Assembly (NCBI GenBank): GCA_963715815.1
Contig: OY970278.1
Span: 2,294,001 to 2,358,000 of the forward strand
DNA length: 64,000 nucleotides
Reading direction: 5' to 3'
From: JAFAMS01 sp963715815
GTDB taxonomy: Bacteria; Vulcanimicrobiota; Vulcanimicrobiia; Vulcanimicrobiales; Vulcanimicrobiaceae
The notes below the pieces were generated by a model. It did not search any database and had not been told where the DNA came from. It saw only the letters and a list, made by a program, of their open reading frames with translations. Numbering within the stretch: position 1 is the stretch's first letter; each line of letters starts with the position of its first letter. This document shows, piece by piece, positions 24,302-34,061 of this stretch. The translations under genes were made by a program, and so were the position numbers.

Positions 24302-25222
24302 CGCGCGAAGAGTGAGGCTGCGAACGCCTCGCCGCTCATCGCCGAACGGTTTGCCGGAACTATGCGCTCTATTGCGACGGCGCCCTCGCCGCACGCGACG
24401 GCAAGTCCATGCGGAATCTTCGACGGTGTGCCGGGAGCCAGTGACGTTCTGGTTTCGAGCGGATGGGTTGCGATGATCTTAGCGCCGACGCCTTCGATCT
24501 GAGCGCGCGCACACGGCTGCGGCGAAAGCGAACGCACGAGCGCATCGACGTCGAGCGCAGACCGCGACCAGTCGATTCGAAGATCCGGAGTGCGCAGCGG
24601 CCGCGTCAGCGTCGCATCGATCTCAGCTTGCGTCGCGAGCGTGGCTTGCGGCGTGCGTTTGAGCTCTGCACGTTCGGCGAGACGAATTGCCTGGACGAGC
24701 GCCTGCGCGCCAAGGTCGGCTAATCGCGTTTCGAGGTCGCCGTAGGTCTCGCGCGCACCGAGCGGCACTTGCTCACTAACGAGAATGTCGCCCGTATCCA
24801 TGCCCGCGTCCATCGCGATGATCGTGACGCCCGTGATGGTGCGGCGATCGCGAATCTGCGTTTGCAGCGGCGTCGCGCCACGATACAGCGGCAACAGACT
24901 CGGATGCACGTTGAAGGCGCCCATGCGCGGTATATCGAGCACCGCCTGCGAGAGAATCTCGCCATACGACGCGACGACGAAGAGATCGGCGTCCAGAGCG
25001 CGCAACTGCGGAACGATCTCGCGCACGCTCTCCGGCTGTAAGACATTCATTCCAAGCTCGGACGCGACGATCTTGACGGCCGGCGCTTGCAGCTTCTGTC
25101 CGCGCCCCGCCGGACGATCCGGTTGCGTAACCACGGCGATGACATTCGTTGCGTCGCACATCGCGCGCAGACTCGAGACGGCAAATTGACTCGTCCCGAA
25201 GAAGACGCTCTTAAAGGTTCAC
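24298..25222 (-). CDS. fmt: Methionyl-tRNA formyltransferase (apparent frameshift at start)
   Basis: Formylates initiator Met-tRNA using 10-formyl-THF. Visible are TQPDRPAGRGQKLQ, the catalytic-domain block FNVHPSLLPLYRGATPLQ and MDAGMDTGDIL, with the C-terminal OB-like domain following. The first in-frame ATG is 25161, but homology continues upstream as VFFGTSQFAVSSLRA with no start. A GTG at 25222, four nt after the def stop, would give MNLKSVFFGTSQF if the AAA run at 25213-25215 had one base fewer. I therefore suspect a 1-bp insertion, from sequencing or real. If it is real, only the shortened 287-aa form would be made. Confidence 0.88.
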
Positions 25223-25223
25223 C

Positions 25224-25748
25224 TTAGATTTCGACGGCTTCGGCTGCTTCGAGCTCTTCTTCTGTAACTGCCGGTCGAATATTCTTGGCTTTGTCGACGT
25301 AGAGAATTCCGTCGAGGTGATCCATCTCGTGCTGTAGGCAGCGCGAAAACAAATCGCCGCTGGCTTCAACTGAGATCTTACGGCCGTTGCGGTCGAGCCC
25401 CGCGCACACGACGCGTTCGAAGCGCGTCAGATCACCGATGAAGCCCGGAACCGAAAGACAACCCTCGATCGATTCGATCTCGCCTTCGGTGATCGTGAAC
25501 TTTGGATTGATGAAGACGAACGGGCCGTGATTCTCGTCGTCGTCCTGCAGATGGATCACGAAGATCCGCTGTCCCACGTCGATCTGCGGAGCCGCTAATC
25601 CGATTCCGGGCGCGTTGTACATCGTCTCGAACATGTCGTCGATCAACTGCTGAAAGAGCGGTTCGCGAATCTCGTCGAGATCGACTTTCTTCGCGACCTT
25701 ACGCAGTGTGGGGTGATCGTCGGTTAAAATCGGTCGGATGTACGGCAT
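25224..25748 (-). CDS. def: Peptide deformylase
   Basis: Removes the N-formyl group from nascent proteins. The 174-aa protein starts MPYIRPILTDDHPTLRK. All three deformylase motifs are present: GIGLAAPQ, EGCLSVPG (with the Cys metal ligand) and QHEMDHLDG (HExxH plus metal-binding histidines). It is the first gene of the def-fmt-rsmB-FHA-FHA-PP2C-RodA series. The upstream CPBP gene is divergent, with a very short intergenic region, so their promoters overlap coding sequence. Confidence 0.96.
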   Translation of the reverse strand: MPYIRPILTDDHPTLRKVAKKVDLDEIREPLFQQLIDDMFETMYNAPGIGLAAPQIDVGQRIFVIHLQDDDENHGPFVFINPKFTITEGEIESIEGCLSVPGFIGDLTRFERVVCAGLDRNGRKISVEASGDLFSRCLQHEMDHLDGILYVDKAKNIRPAVTEEELEAAEAVEI

Positions 25749-25759
25749 GGCAACGCTGT

Positions 25760-26533
25760 ATGACAACGTTCGCGCTAAGAGGTTTGCGGGGCCTCCCGAC
25801 GCAACCGCGGCACGTGGTGACGACAGCCTCTCCAACGCCGGCCCGGCCATATCCGCTGTGGCCGACGCTCGGAACAATCGTCCTCGTGGTCGCTGCGGGT
25901 TTCTTCGCGATGATCGTGGCCGGCATTCCAACTGTGATCACGCTCGGTACCCCCCTGAATCCCGGCGACGTCGGCGCGAACATCGTTGAGGCGGCTTTTT
26001 ATCTCGGCGGACTCGCCGCACTCGTGCCATTGCTCGAGCGTCTTTCGCATCGCACGCTCGCGCAGCTCGGCATCCGGCCGCTCGACAAGTTCTCGTGGGG
26101 TATCGTCGGCGTTTCGCTCGTCGTGCTGATCGTGATGCAAATCATCTACCAAACTATCTTGGGTGCATTCCATCAAGAAAATCACATCCAGGCCGGCTTC
26201 GAACATTTTCGCGTTGCGTCGCCGGCTAGTGCGGTCCTAGTGCTCGTTACCGGTGCGATCATTGCGCCGATCGCCGAAGAGCTATTCTTCAGAGGCCTAA
26301 TCTTCAATGCGCTCGCCGCGCGAATGCCGATGCTTGTTGCGGCGCTGATTAGCGGCGTCTTATTTGGAATCGGACACGGCGATCCCGTCTTGTTTCCGGC
26401 GCTAGCGCTCTTTGGGATACTGCAAGCGATCTTCTATCGGATCAGCGGCAACCTAATCGTCCCGATGATCGTACACGCCGCCAACAACGCGATTTTCCTC
26501 ACGCTTATGATCGTCATCCCAGGCTTTCACTAA
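25760..26533 (+). CDS. CPBP-family intramembrane metalloprotease
   Basis: A membrane protein with about eight hydrophobic segments and the CPBP (Rce1-like, ABI) motifs: IAEELFFRGLIFNAL (EExxxR), VLFGIGHGDPVLF (a histidine in the second motif) and IVHAANNAIF (HxxxN). Members cleave or process membrane-associated peptides or confer bacteriocin immunity. The substrate here is unknown. The start is uncertain: ATG 25760 leaves only 11 bp to def, and GTG 25814/25817 (before TTASPTPARPYPLWP) would leave room for a promoter and looks better for a Pro-rich cytoplasmic start. Confidence 0.85.
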   Translation: MTTFALRGLRGLPTQPRHVVTTASPTPARPYPLWPTLGTIVLVVAAGFFAMIVAGIPTVITLGTPLNPGDVGANIVEAAFYLGGLAALVPLLERLSHRTLAQLGIRPLDKFSWGIVGVSLVVLIVMQIIYQTILGAFHQENHIQAGFEHFRVASPASAVLVLVTGAIIAPIAEELFFRGLIFNALAARMPMLVAALISGVLFGIGHGDPVLFPALALFGILQAIFYRISGNLIVPMIVHAANNAIFLTLMIVIPGFH

Positions 26534-26604
26534 CAGGTCAAGCGCGATCCGAATGTCGCGGCAAAAGCTGCCGCTCAACTCACAGCGGAATAAGGCACTC
26601 AACG

Positions 26605-26631
26605 AGAGAGGCGTGCATGGCACGCCTCTCT
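26605..26631 (+). terminator. Hairpin terminator between convergent genes
   Basis: A perfect 12-bp inverted repeat (AGAGAGGCGTGC/GCACGCCTCTCT) with an ATG loop lies between the CPBP gene (+) and the 108-aa secreted protein gene (-). T runs are weak on both sides, but position and symmetry suggest a shared bidirectional terminator. Confidence 0.7.
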
Positions 26632-26639
26632 TCGCTTCG

Positions 26640-26966
26640 CTAACGAATGAGCCCAATGCGATCGGCTTGGAAGTTACCATTCGCCCAGAATCCGAAGACG
26701 CGGACGTACATCCCCTGATGCAGCGTCAATCCGGTCGGATTGATGATCGTGCCGTGGCGCAGGTGGACGGGGACGACTTCGCCCGCTGCGCGCACGTCCA
26801 TTGTGAACGCGTTGAAGTATGTTACCGTGCCACGAAGCTCGTGCGTGCCGACGAACGGAGCACCGGCTTGCTCTCCGAAAATGATTGGCTGCGCCTGTGC
26901 GACCACCGGCGCTGCAAACGCCAACACGCCCAGAGCCAGTGCGATTCCAAGAAAGGGACGTTTCAT
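26640..26966 (-). CDS. Secreted small protein, 108 aa, OB-like
   Basis: A 108-aa product with a clear signal peptide (MKRPFLGIALALGVLAFAAP then AQAQP). The mature part of about 82 aa, including LRGTVTYFNAFTMDVRAA and GMYVRVFGFWANGNFQADRI, is predicted to be beta-rich. The pattern of short strands around a recurring V-x-V suggests an OB-fold of the DUF5666 kind, but that is a judgement by eye. No cysteines. It is monocistronic, read away from a repeat-rich 418-bp gap. Function unknown. Confidence 0.8.
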   Translation of the reverse strand: MKRPFLGIALALGVLAFAAPVVAQAQPIIFGEQAGAPFVGTHELRGTVTYFNAFTMDVRAAGEVVPVHLRHGTIINPTGLTLHQGMYVRVFGFWANGNFQADRIGLIR

Positions 26967-27178
26967 CTAACTGGTCCTCCGAATAAAAGACGCCTTATGC
27001 ACGAGGATACGCTTGCACGCTCCCAACCGTGCGAAAAACCACCCGCTTCTAACGGACCTTAAATCGAACCAGTGCCGGAGATTGAGTACAGATTAAGCGC
27101 GATGACCGGGCGCTCGTTCGATTTTCACAGAGCTCCATTACGCGCAAAGGACCGCCTCAAGGCACGATGCCACCACTT

Positions 27179-27223
27179 GTCATCCCGAGCGTAGCAACGC
27201 GAAGCGTTGCGTAGTCGAGGGAC
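27179..27223 (+). repeat. REP-like intergenic repeat, palindromic form
   Basis: Starts GTCATCCCGAGCGTAG and ends TAGTCGAGGGAC, with an internal inverted repeat GCAACGC/GCGTTGC around GAA. The outer ends match, in opposite orientation, the elements at 27866-27890 and 61235-61258. Confidence 0.7.
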
Positions 27224-27277
27224 AGCGATAGTGTTCCCGTCGGCGATGATCGTGCCAAACTTGTTTCATCGCCGCTG

Positions 27278-27317
27278 CCCTTCGACTACGCGCCTACGGC
27301 GCTACGCTCAGGGTGAC
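27278..27317 (-). repeat. REP-like intergenic repeat, variant form
   Basis: CCCTTCGACTACG, then a short inverted centre, then CTACGCTCAGGGTGAC. It shares the CCC-TTCGACT and GGGTGAC-type ends with the other copies but has CTCAGGGTGAC where they have CTCGGGATGAC. Confidence 0.6.
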
Positions 27318-27384
27318 ACGACAGCGGGATCGCAGCTTATTGTTATCCCGATTGAAGTCGCGGGACAACACCATCTCGCCGCCG

Positions 27385-27771
27385 TCACTTTGAACGTCTG
27401 CGAAGTAGATCGTCGATAACGCTATCGGGATAGTATCTCGACATAAGCTCGGCCGCGAAAAGAAACAACCCCACGCCGCAAGAGATCGCGATCGCCTTCT
27501 GTTGCAATGTCTCAACGACGAATGCGCTCAGGAAGCCGAACATCGCTGCTGCGAAGCTGAACACGATCAGCCGACTCGGCAGCTCTGTCATGCAAAAAAT
27601 TCCGACATAAACAGCATACAGCGCGACACAAAAGAAGATCGCCCCGTTCAGAACTAGTTTAGCTTGTTGACCCCACCGGAGCGCAAAGAGCTCGCCACCA
27701 ATCGTCAACAAAAGAGTAAAGAGCAGTGAGCGCCAGGGCGGCCGGTAAGATGAATCCTGGTGCTGCTGCAT
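27385..27771 (-). CDS. Hypothetical membrane protein, 128 aa
   Basis: A 128-aa protein starting MQQHQDSSYRPPWRSLLFT, with four hydrophobic segments (about residues 14-30, 38-58, 66-86 and 92-108) and a charged C terminus (IDDLLRRRSK). Not recognised. The layout is that of a small four-helix membrane protein of unknown function, with no motif to define a transporter. It lies alone between the repeat-rich gap and the 3' side of hslU. Confidence 0.65.
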   Translation of the reverse strand: MQQHQDSSYRPPWRSLLFTLLLTIGGELFALRWGQQAKLVLNGAIFFCVALYAVYVGIFCMTELPSRLIVFSFAAAMFGFLSAFVVETLQQKAIAISCGVGLFLFAAELMSRYYPDSVIDDLLRRRSK

Positions 27772-27865
27772 TTCGTCGACTCACCCCTACGATTCGTCGG
27801 TCGTCTACGGCCTGCTACCGCTGCTCACTGCATAGAGTTTCTTCGGCCTTGCTACGTCGCCGCGG

Positions 27866-27890
27866 CCCCTCGACTTCGCTCGGGATGACA
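27866..27890 (-). repeat. REP-like intergenic repeat, short form
   Basis: CCCCTCGACTTCGCTCGGGATGACA in the 219-bp gap between the 128-aa membrane protein and the end of hslU. The core is identical to the copy upstream of the UGSC locus (61235-61258). The rest of the gap shows no gene. Confidence 0.7.
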
Positions 27891-27990
27891 GGCGCAATCG
27901 TCGCCTGAGACGGCCCTTTGCGCTGAAGTGTCGACATGAGACCGCCGAAGGTGCGCCCGGTTATCGCGCCGGCGCGCTAAAAATCGCGGC

Positions 27991-29412
<1,422 letters not shown>

Positions 29413-29416
29413 ATCC

Positions 29417-29953
29417 CTAGAGCGTCTCCACCACGATGTCCGCGTTCGTATAGATATCGATCTTTCCCGCGATCTCGAGCGCCTTACGCGCGATCTCTGC
29501 GGGCGAGAGCGACGTGTTCTGAGCCAGCGCAATCGCTGCCGCCTGAGCGTAGGGCCCGCCGCTTCCTACTGCCGCGATCCCGTCATCAGGCTCGATGACG
29601 TCGCCGGTTCCCGAAAGGACGAAGAGATGCTCGGCCGTCCCGACGATTAAAAGCGCCTCGAGACGGCGCAGCGCGCGATCTTGCCGCCAGTCTTTCGCAA
29701 GCTCGACGGCGGCACGCACGATGTTGTTCTTGTACTCGTTGAGCTTGGACTCGAACTTCTCGAGCAGCGTAATGCCGTCGGCTGCAGAGCCGGCGAAACC
29801 GGCGATCGCGCGACCGTCGGCGATGCGGCGCACTTTGCGCGCGCTGTGCTTCATGATGGTCTTATCGAAGGTCACCTGGCCGTCGCCGGCAACCGCCAGC
29901 TTGCCGTCGCGAAGAACGGCGAGAATCGTCGTGGACTGAAAACGTGATGGCAC
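29417..29953 (-). CDS. hslV: ATP-dependent protease subunit HslV
   Basis: The proteasome-like peptidase partner of HslU, about 178 aa. The likely start is GTG 29953, giving MPSRFQSTTILAV. The catalytic threonine would be one of the two threonines of the STT segment after removal of the N terminus. Other motifs are GDGQVTF and FAGSAADGITLLEKFE. The gene starts 9 nt after the trmFO stop and ends 4 nt before hslU. Upstream in-frame codons to 30004 have no HslV-like sequence. Confidence 0.94.
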   Translation of the reverse strand: MPSRFQSTTILAVLRDGKLAVAGDGQVTFDKTIMKHSARKVRRIADGRAIAGFAGSAADGITLLEKFESKLNEYKNNIVRAAVELAKDWRQDRALRRLEALLIVGTAEHLFVLSGTGDVIEPDDGIAAVGSGGPYAQAAAIALAQNTSLSPAEIARKALEIAGKIDIYTNADIVVETL

Positions 29954-29961
29954 TGGCTGAA

Positions 29962-31302
29962 TTACCCGATCGAAGCTAGCAAAGTTCCGTGCGCCGCTTC
30001 CCACGCGGCGATCCGGACGAGCGCTCTTTCCGCAAGGACTCGACGACGCTCACGCTTCCCGCGCGGCAAGTCGGGTCCGGTCGAAAAGTAGCCCCAGGTG
30101 ACGTTGGCGGGCTGGAAGTCGGACGTCGCGGTGTTCTGGACGTGCGCGACGACTGCGCCGAGCGCCGTGTCCTCGGGGACGTCGATCGGCTCCATACCGA
30201 GAAGCTCGCGCGCCGCAGCTCGACCCGCGATCATCCCGCACGCAGATGCTTCGACATAGCCTTCGGCACCCGTGACCTGTCCGGCAAACGAAACGCTCGG
30301 ATTCGAGCGCAAACGGAAAAAGCGATCGAGCAAACGCGGACTATCGATGAACGCGTTGCGGTGCATGACGCCGAGGCGCAGCCATTCAGCATTTTCGAGA
30401 CCGGGAAATTTTCCGAAGACTTCTTTTTGCGCCGGCCATGTCAGCCGTGTTTGAAAGCCGACCAGATTAAGTGCCGTGGCTGCAGCGTTCTCCTTACGCA
30501 GCTGCACGACGGCGTACGGTATCATTCCCGTCCGAGGATCGGCGAGCCCAACCGGCTTGAGCGGGCCGAATCGCAACACGTCCTCGCCGCGATCCGCCAT
30601 CTCTTCGATTGGGAGGCAGCCTTCGAAATAGCTGACTTTCTCGAACTCTTTGAGCTCATGCCGCGGCTGCGTCCGCAGATCGCTTACGAACTGCAGATAC
30701 GCATCCCGGTCGAGCGGGATGTTGAGATAGTCGTCGCCTTCACCCTTGTCATAGCGCGACTTACGATACATCTTGGATTCGTCGATCGAATCCGTCGCGA
30801 CGATCGGCGCTGCGGCGTCGTAGTAATGCAACCGCCCGCCTCCGACGAGATGATCGATCGAATCGGAAAGCCCAGCGCCGGGAAGCGGCCCGCACGCGAC
30901 GATCGTGCGGCGGTCGAGCGGAATCTCGCTGATCTCCTCGCGCCGCAGCTGGATCCGCGGATGCGCGCTTATCTGCGACTCGATCTCATTGCTGAACAGG
31001 ATGCGGTCGACCGCGAGGGCTCCGCCGGCGGGGACTGCATGTTTGCGCGCTGCGGCCAAGACGAGCGAGCCGCAACGATGCAGCTCTTCTTTTAAAAGGC
31101 CGACAGCGTTCTCGAGCGCGGCACCGCGCAGCGAGTTGCTGCAGACGAGCTCCGCCAGCGTGTCGGTTTGATGCGCGGGCGAACGGCGGTTGGGCCGCAT
31201 CTCGAAGAGCTCGACTTGCACGCCCGCTTCCGCAGCTTGCCACGCGGCCTCGCAGCCCGCAAGGCCGCCGCCGACCACGACAAGCGCGTTAGACGGGGAC
31301 AT
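29962..31302 (-). CDS. trmFO: Methylenetetrahydrofolate-tRNA-(uracil54-C5)-methyltransferase TrmFO
   Basis: A 446-aa FAD enzyme that uses methylene-THF to make m5U54 in tRNA. The FAD-binding GGGLAGCEAAWQAAEAG begins near residue 10, followed by FEMRPNRRSPAHQTD, CSNSLRGAALENAVGLLKEE and, near the end, NVTWGYFSTGP. The start ATG 31302 lies inside the end of topA (14-nt overlap). The topA-trmFO-hslV-hslU series is the common Firmicutes order, without xerC here. Confidence 0.95.
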   Translation of the reverse strand: MSPSNALVVVGGGLAGCEAAWQAAEAGVQVELFEMRPNRRSPAHQTDTLAELVCSNSLRGAALENAVGLLKEELHRCGSLVLAAARKHAVPAGGALAVDRILFSNEIESQISAHPRIQLRREEISEIPLDRRTIVACGPLPGAGLSDSIDHLVGGGRLHYYDAAAPIVATDSIDESKMYRKSRYDKGEGDDYLNIPLDRDAYLQFVSDLRTQPRHELKEFEKVSYFEGCLPIEEMADRGEDVLRFGPLKPVGLADPRTGMIPYAVVQLRKENAAATALNLVGFQTRLTWPAQKEVFGKFPGLENAEWLRLGVMHRNAFIDSPRLLDRFFRLRSNPSVSFAGQVTGAEGYVEASACGMIAGRAAARELLGMEPIDVPEDTALGAVVAHVQNTATSDFQPANVTWGYFSTGPDLPRGKRERRRVLAERALVRIAAWEAAHGTLLASIG

Positions 31303-33523
31303 GCTCCAAATCGGCTTCGACCTCGTCGGCCGAGGCCGACGTGTCGCCTTCGATTTGCTCGCCGCTACTGTCTTTGGCGCCGAGCTTCGAGAGATCGTGT
31401 TCTTTGTCGTTCGAGCACTCGAGGCGCACCGTTCCACCGCGACGCGTCTTGGCGACGACGTATGATCCGCACACCGGGCACGGCTCGGGAATCACGCGGT
31501 CCCACGAAACGAAATCGCAGGCCGGATAATTTGCGCAGCCGTAAAAAATGCGGCCCTTGCGCGACTTGCGCTCGACGATTTTGCCGCCGTCTTTGGGACA
31601 GATCGCCCCAGTGTCTTTGAGAATCGGGCGCGTCGTCTTGCATTCGGGATAACCCGTGCACGAAATAAATCGTCCGAAACGCCCCGTCTTGATCACCATC
31701 GGGCGTTCGCACTTAGGGCAGATCTCGTCGGTCGGCTCGTCGCGGATCTCGAGCTTCGGAAGCTTCTTCTCGGCTTCGTCCAGCTCGCGTTTGAAATCAC
31801 CGTAGAATTCGGTGAGCAGGATGCGCGTCGGTTCCCAACTATCGTCCGATTCCTCGATGCGATCCAGCCGTTGTTCCATATTGGCGGTAAAGTTCACGTC
31901 GACGATGTCGGGGAAATGCTCGACGAGCAGATCGTTGACGGCAAAACCGATCTCGGTCGGATGGAAACGTCGCTCGATCTGTTCGACGTACGTGCGCGCC
32001 TGAATCGTCTCGACGATCGTGCTGTACGTCGACGGCCGCCCAATCCGGTTTTCTTCGAGTGCGCGCACCAGCGTTGCTTCGGTGAAGCGCGGAGGCGGCT
32101 CGGTGAAATGCTGCTTGGGATCGAGCGTGCGAAGGTTGAGCGCCTGTTCCGCCACGAGAGCCGGGAGCATCACGCGCGGCTTTGCGACCTTTCCGTTCTT
32201 GCTCTTGGGAGGCGCTGCCGCTGCGGCATCGTTGGCAGTGGCATCCTCCGTGCTCTCGTCGTACACCGCGGTGAAGCCGGCGAATTTCAAAACGCTCCCC
32301 GTCGCGCGGAAGAGATGCGTGTGTCCGCCGCCCTTGGCTTCGCAATCGACAGTCGTCTGATCGTAGACCGCCGGCGCCATTTGTGATGCGACGAAGCGCT
32401 CCCAAATGAGCGTATACAAACGAAGCTCGTCGCGCTTGAGGAACTGCGACATCCGCTCGGGTGTCCGCTCGACGGACGTCGGCCGGATTGCTTCGTGGGC
32501 GTCTTGCGCGCCCTCGCGCAGCTTGTGCTGGCGGAACACGCCAACGAACTCTTTGCCGTACGTCGCATCGACGTAGCTCACGACAGCGTCGCGCGCCGTA
32601 TCCGCAATGCGGGTCGAATCCGTGCGCATGTAGGTGATCAGACCGACGGTGCCCTCGGCGCCCAAATCGATGCCTTCGTACAGCGCCTGGGCGAGCTGCA
32701 TGACGCGCCGGACGCGAATCCGTAACCGGCGTGACGCTTCTTGCTGCAGCGTCGAGGTCGTAAACGGCGGAGCCGAATTGCGGCGCTGCTCGCGTTGCTT
32801 GATGCTCGCGACGCGCCACGGTGCTTGAAGGGCGGCCGCAACGATCTCATCGGCCAGCTCTTTGTTCCGGATTTCGATCCGCTCGCCGTCACGCGAATAA
32901 AACTCGGCAGGGAACGCCATTTCACTGTCGCCGGGCACAAGCGTTGCGGTGATCGACCAATACTCTTTGGGGACGAACGCCAGAATCTCACGCTCGCGAT
33001 CGACAACCAACCGCACGGCGACAGACTGTACGCGACCGGCCGAAAGGCCCCCGCGCAGCTTAGCCCACAGCAACGGCGAGATCTTGTAGCCGACGAGGCG
33101 ATCGAGGATGCGTCGCGCCTGCTGCGCATTCACGAGCGGGACATTGATCTTGTGCGGATCTTTGAGCGCCGCAAGGGTCGCGTCTTTAGTGATTTCGTGC
33201 AGTTCGATGCGCTTTGGATCCGGAAGCTTCAAGAGCTCGGCGAGATGCCATGCGATCGATTCGCCTTCACGATCGGGGTCGGTCGCGAGGTACACATCGG
33301 TCGCCGATTTGACGGCCGAGCGTAGCTCTTTGATGATGTCGCCCTTCCCTTTAATAGTGAGATATTTGGGAACGAAGCCGTTGTCGATGTCGACGCCGAG
33401 CGTGCTCTTCGGAAGATCGCGAACGTGACCCACCGAGGCTTTAACTGCGAAGCGCCCCGGTAGGAATTTCTTGATCGTTCGCGCTTTGGTCGGCGACTCT
33501 ACGATTATGAGCGGCCTCGCCAA
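31289..33523 (-). CDS. topA: DNA topoisomerase I (type IA)
   Basis: A 744-aa enzyme that relaxes negative supercoils. It has the TOPRIM domain (LIIVESPTKA and DPDREGES), the active-site tyrosine in GLITYMRTDSTR, then a C-terminal part with zinc-ribbon repeats. The first is complete (CPKCERPM and CTGYPECK). The second begins ICPKDGGK and so lacks one Cys of the first pair. The third is CPVCGS with a short second half. The protein ends in an acidic tail. It is the first gene of the series leading to trmFO and hslVU. dprA, often just upstream, is not present. Confidence 0.96.
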   Translation of the reverse strand: MARPLIIVESPTKARTIKKFLPGRFAVKASVGHVRDLPKSTLGVDIDNGFVPKYLTIKGKGDIIKELRSAVKSATDVYLATDPDREGESIAWHLAELLKLPDPKRIELHEITKDATLAALKDPHKINVPLVNAQQARRILDRLVGYKISPLLWAKLRGGLSAGRVQSVAVRLVVDREREILAFVPKEYWSITATLVPGDSEMAFPAEFYSRDGERIEIRNKELADEIVAAALQAPWRVASIKQREQRRNSAPPFTTSTLQQEASRRLRIRVRRVMQLAQALYEGIDLGAEGTVGLITYMRTDSTRIADTARDAVVSYVDATYGKEFVGVFRQHKLREGAQDAHEAIRPTSVERTPERMSQFLKRDELRLYTLIWERFVASQMAPAVYDQTTVDCEAKGGGHTHLFRATGSVLKFAGFTAVYDESTEDATANDAAAAAPPKSKNGKVAKPRVMLPALVAEQALNLRTLDPKQHFTEPPPRFTEATLVRALEENRIGRPSTYSTIVETIQARTYVEQIERRFHPTEIGFAVNDLLVEHFPDIVDVNFTANMEQRLDRIEESDDSWEPTRILLTEFYGDFKRELDEAEKKLPKLEIRDEPTDEICPKCERPMVIKTGRFGRFISCTGYPECKTTRPILKDTGAICPKDGGKIVERKSRKGRIFYGCANYPACDFVSWDRVIPEPCPVCGSYVVAKTRRGGTVRLECSNDKEHDLSKLGAKDSSGEQIEGDTSASADEVEADLEHVPV

Positions 33524-33634
33524 ACTATCTCGCCTCCCTCAAATGATGGAGCATCCCGCCCCAAAAAAACGCCCTCAGTATAGCGCCCGTGTCAAGTAGG
33601 TGTCGAGGAAGGCAAACACTATGAACGACAAAAG

Positions 33635-33663
33635 TTGCATAAAACGTCGCTCCGGTGTACGAT
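33635..33663 (+). promoter_or_regulatory. Sigma70-type promoter of the H1-like gene
   Basis: TTGCAT (33635-33640), a 17-bp spacer, and TACGAT (33658-33663) fit a housekeeping -35/-10 pair on the plus strand. About 55 nt of leader follow to the GGAGG ribosome site and the ATG at 33722. It is inferred from sequence only. Confidence 0.55.
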
Positions 33664-33721
33664 GCAAGCAACTGTGTCGCCGCTCGGCGGTCGGCACAAC
33701 CTTTTCCGAGTCGGAGGAGTA

Positions 33722-34009
33722 ATGGACGATACTGCAATGGGCTTGGTAGCGCCCGCACCGGCGAAAAAGAAACGTCGTCGCCGGAAAAAGAAGGCGGCAG
33801 CTGCAGCCACTGGTCGCAAGAAAGCCAAAAAGGGCGGTCGTAAAAAGGCCAGCAAGAAAAAGGGCGGACGCAAGAAAAAGGCGGGCCGCAAGAAGGGCGG
33901 ACGCAAGAAGAAAGGCGGACGCAAGAAAGCCAAAAAGGGCGGTCGTAAAAAGGCTAGCAAGAAAAAGGGCGGACGCAAGAAAAAGGCCCGCCGCAAGAAG
34001 AAGAGATAA
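33722..34009 (+). CDS. Lysine-rich histone H1-like DNA-binding protein
   Basis: A 95-aa protein of very biased composition. A short acidic start (MDDTAMGLVAPAPA) is followed by about 80 residues almost entirely of Lys, Arg, Gly and Ala, with KKK, GRK and GGRKK units. It resembles H1/Hc1-like C-terminal tails and should bind DNA non-specifically as a nucleoid or chromatin-like protein. A 21-residue block (KKAKKGGRKKASKKKGGRKK plus K) is repeated as a near-identical DNA direct repeat (from about 33820 and about 33926). A GGAGG ribosome site precedes the ATG. It has a promoter-like pair upstream and a hairpin terminator after the stop, so it is a single-gene unit. Confidence 0.88.
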   Translation: MDDTAMGLVAPAPAKKKRRRRKKKAAAAATGRKKAKKGGRKKASKKKGGRKKKAGRKKGGRKKKGGRKKAKKGGRKKASKKKGGRKKKARRKKKR

Positions 34010-34031
34010 CACCGACCGGCCGTAAAAATTC

Positions 34032-34061
34032 AAGAGCGATTCGCAAGAATCGCTCTTTTTT
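34032..34061 (+). terminator. Intrinsic terminator of the H1-like gene
   Basis: An 11-bp perfect stem (AAGAGCGATTC/GAATCGCTCTT) with a GCAA loop, followed by a short T run. It lies directly after the plus-strand gene and abuts the 3' end of the convergent oppF gene. Confidence 0.85.

Larger units (their letters stand above)
26967..27384. other. 418-bp intergenic region with palindromic repeats
   Basis: No credible gene. It holds the upstream region of the secreted protein (26967 on) and two repeat elements described separately (27179-27223 and 27278-27317). The remainder has no long ORF and no recognisable RNA. It is the largest non-coding interval in the window. Confidence 0.7.

Noticed and set aside
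27179..27317. Possible tRNA or small RNA at the palindromic intergenic repeats
   Set aside because: No cloverleaf arms or CCA end. The inverted repeats are explained by the dispersed element family.
33817..34009. CRISPR-like direct repeats in the H1-like gene
   Set aside because: The repeats are in-frame coding repeats without spacers of even length and without cas genes nearby.
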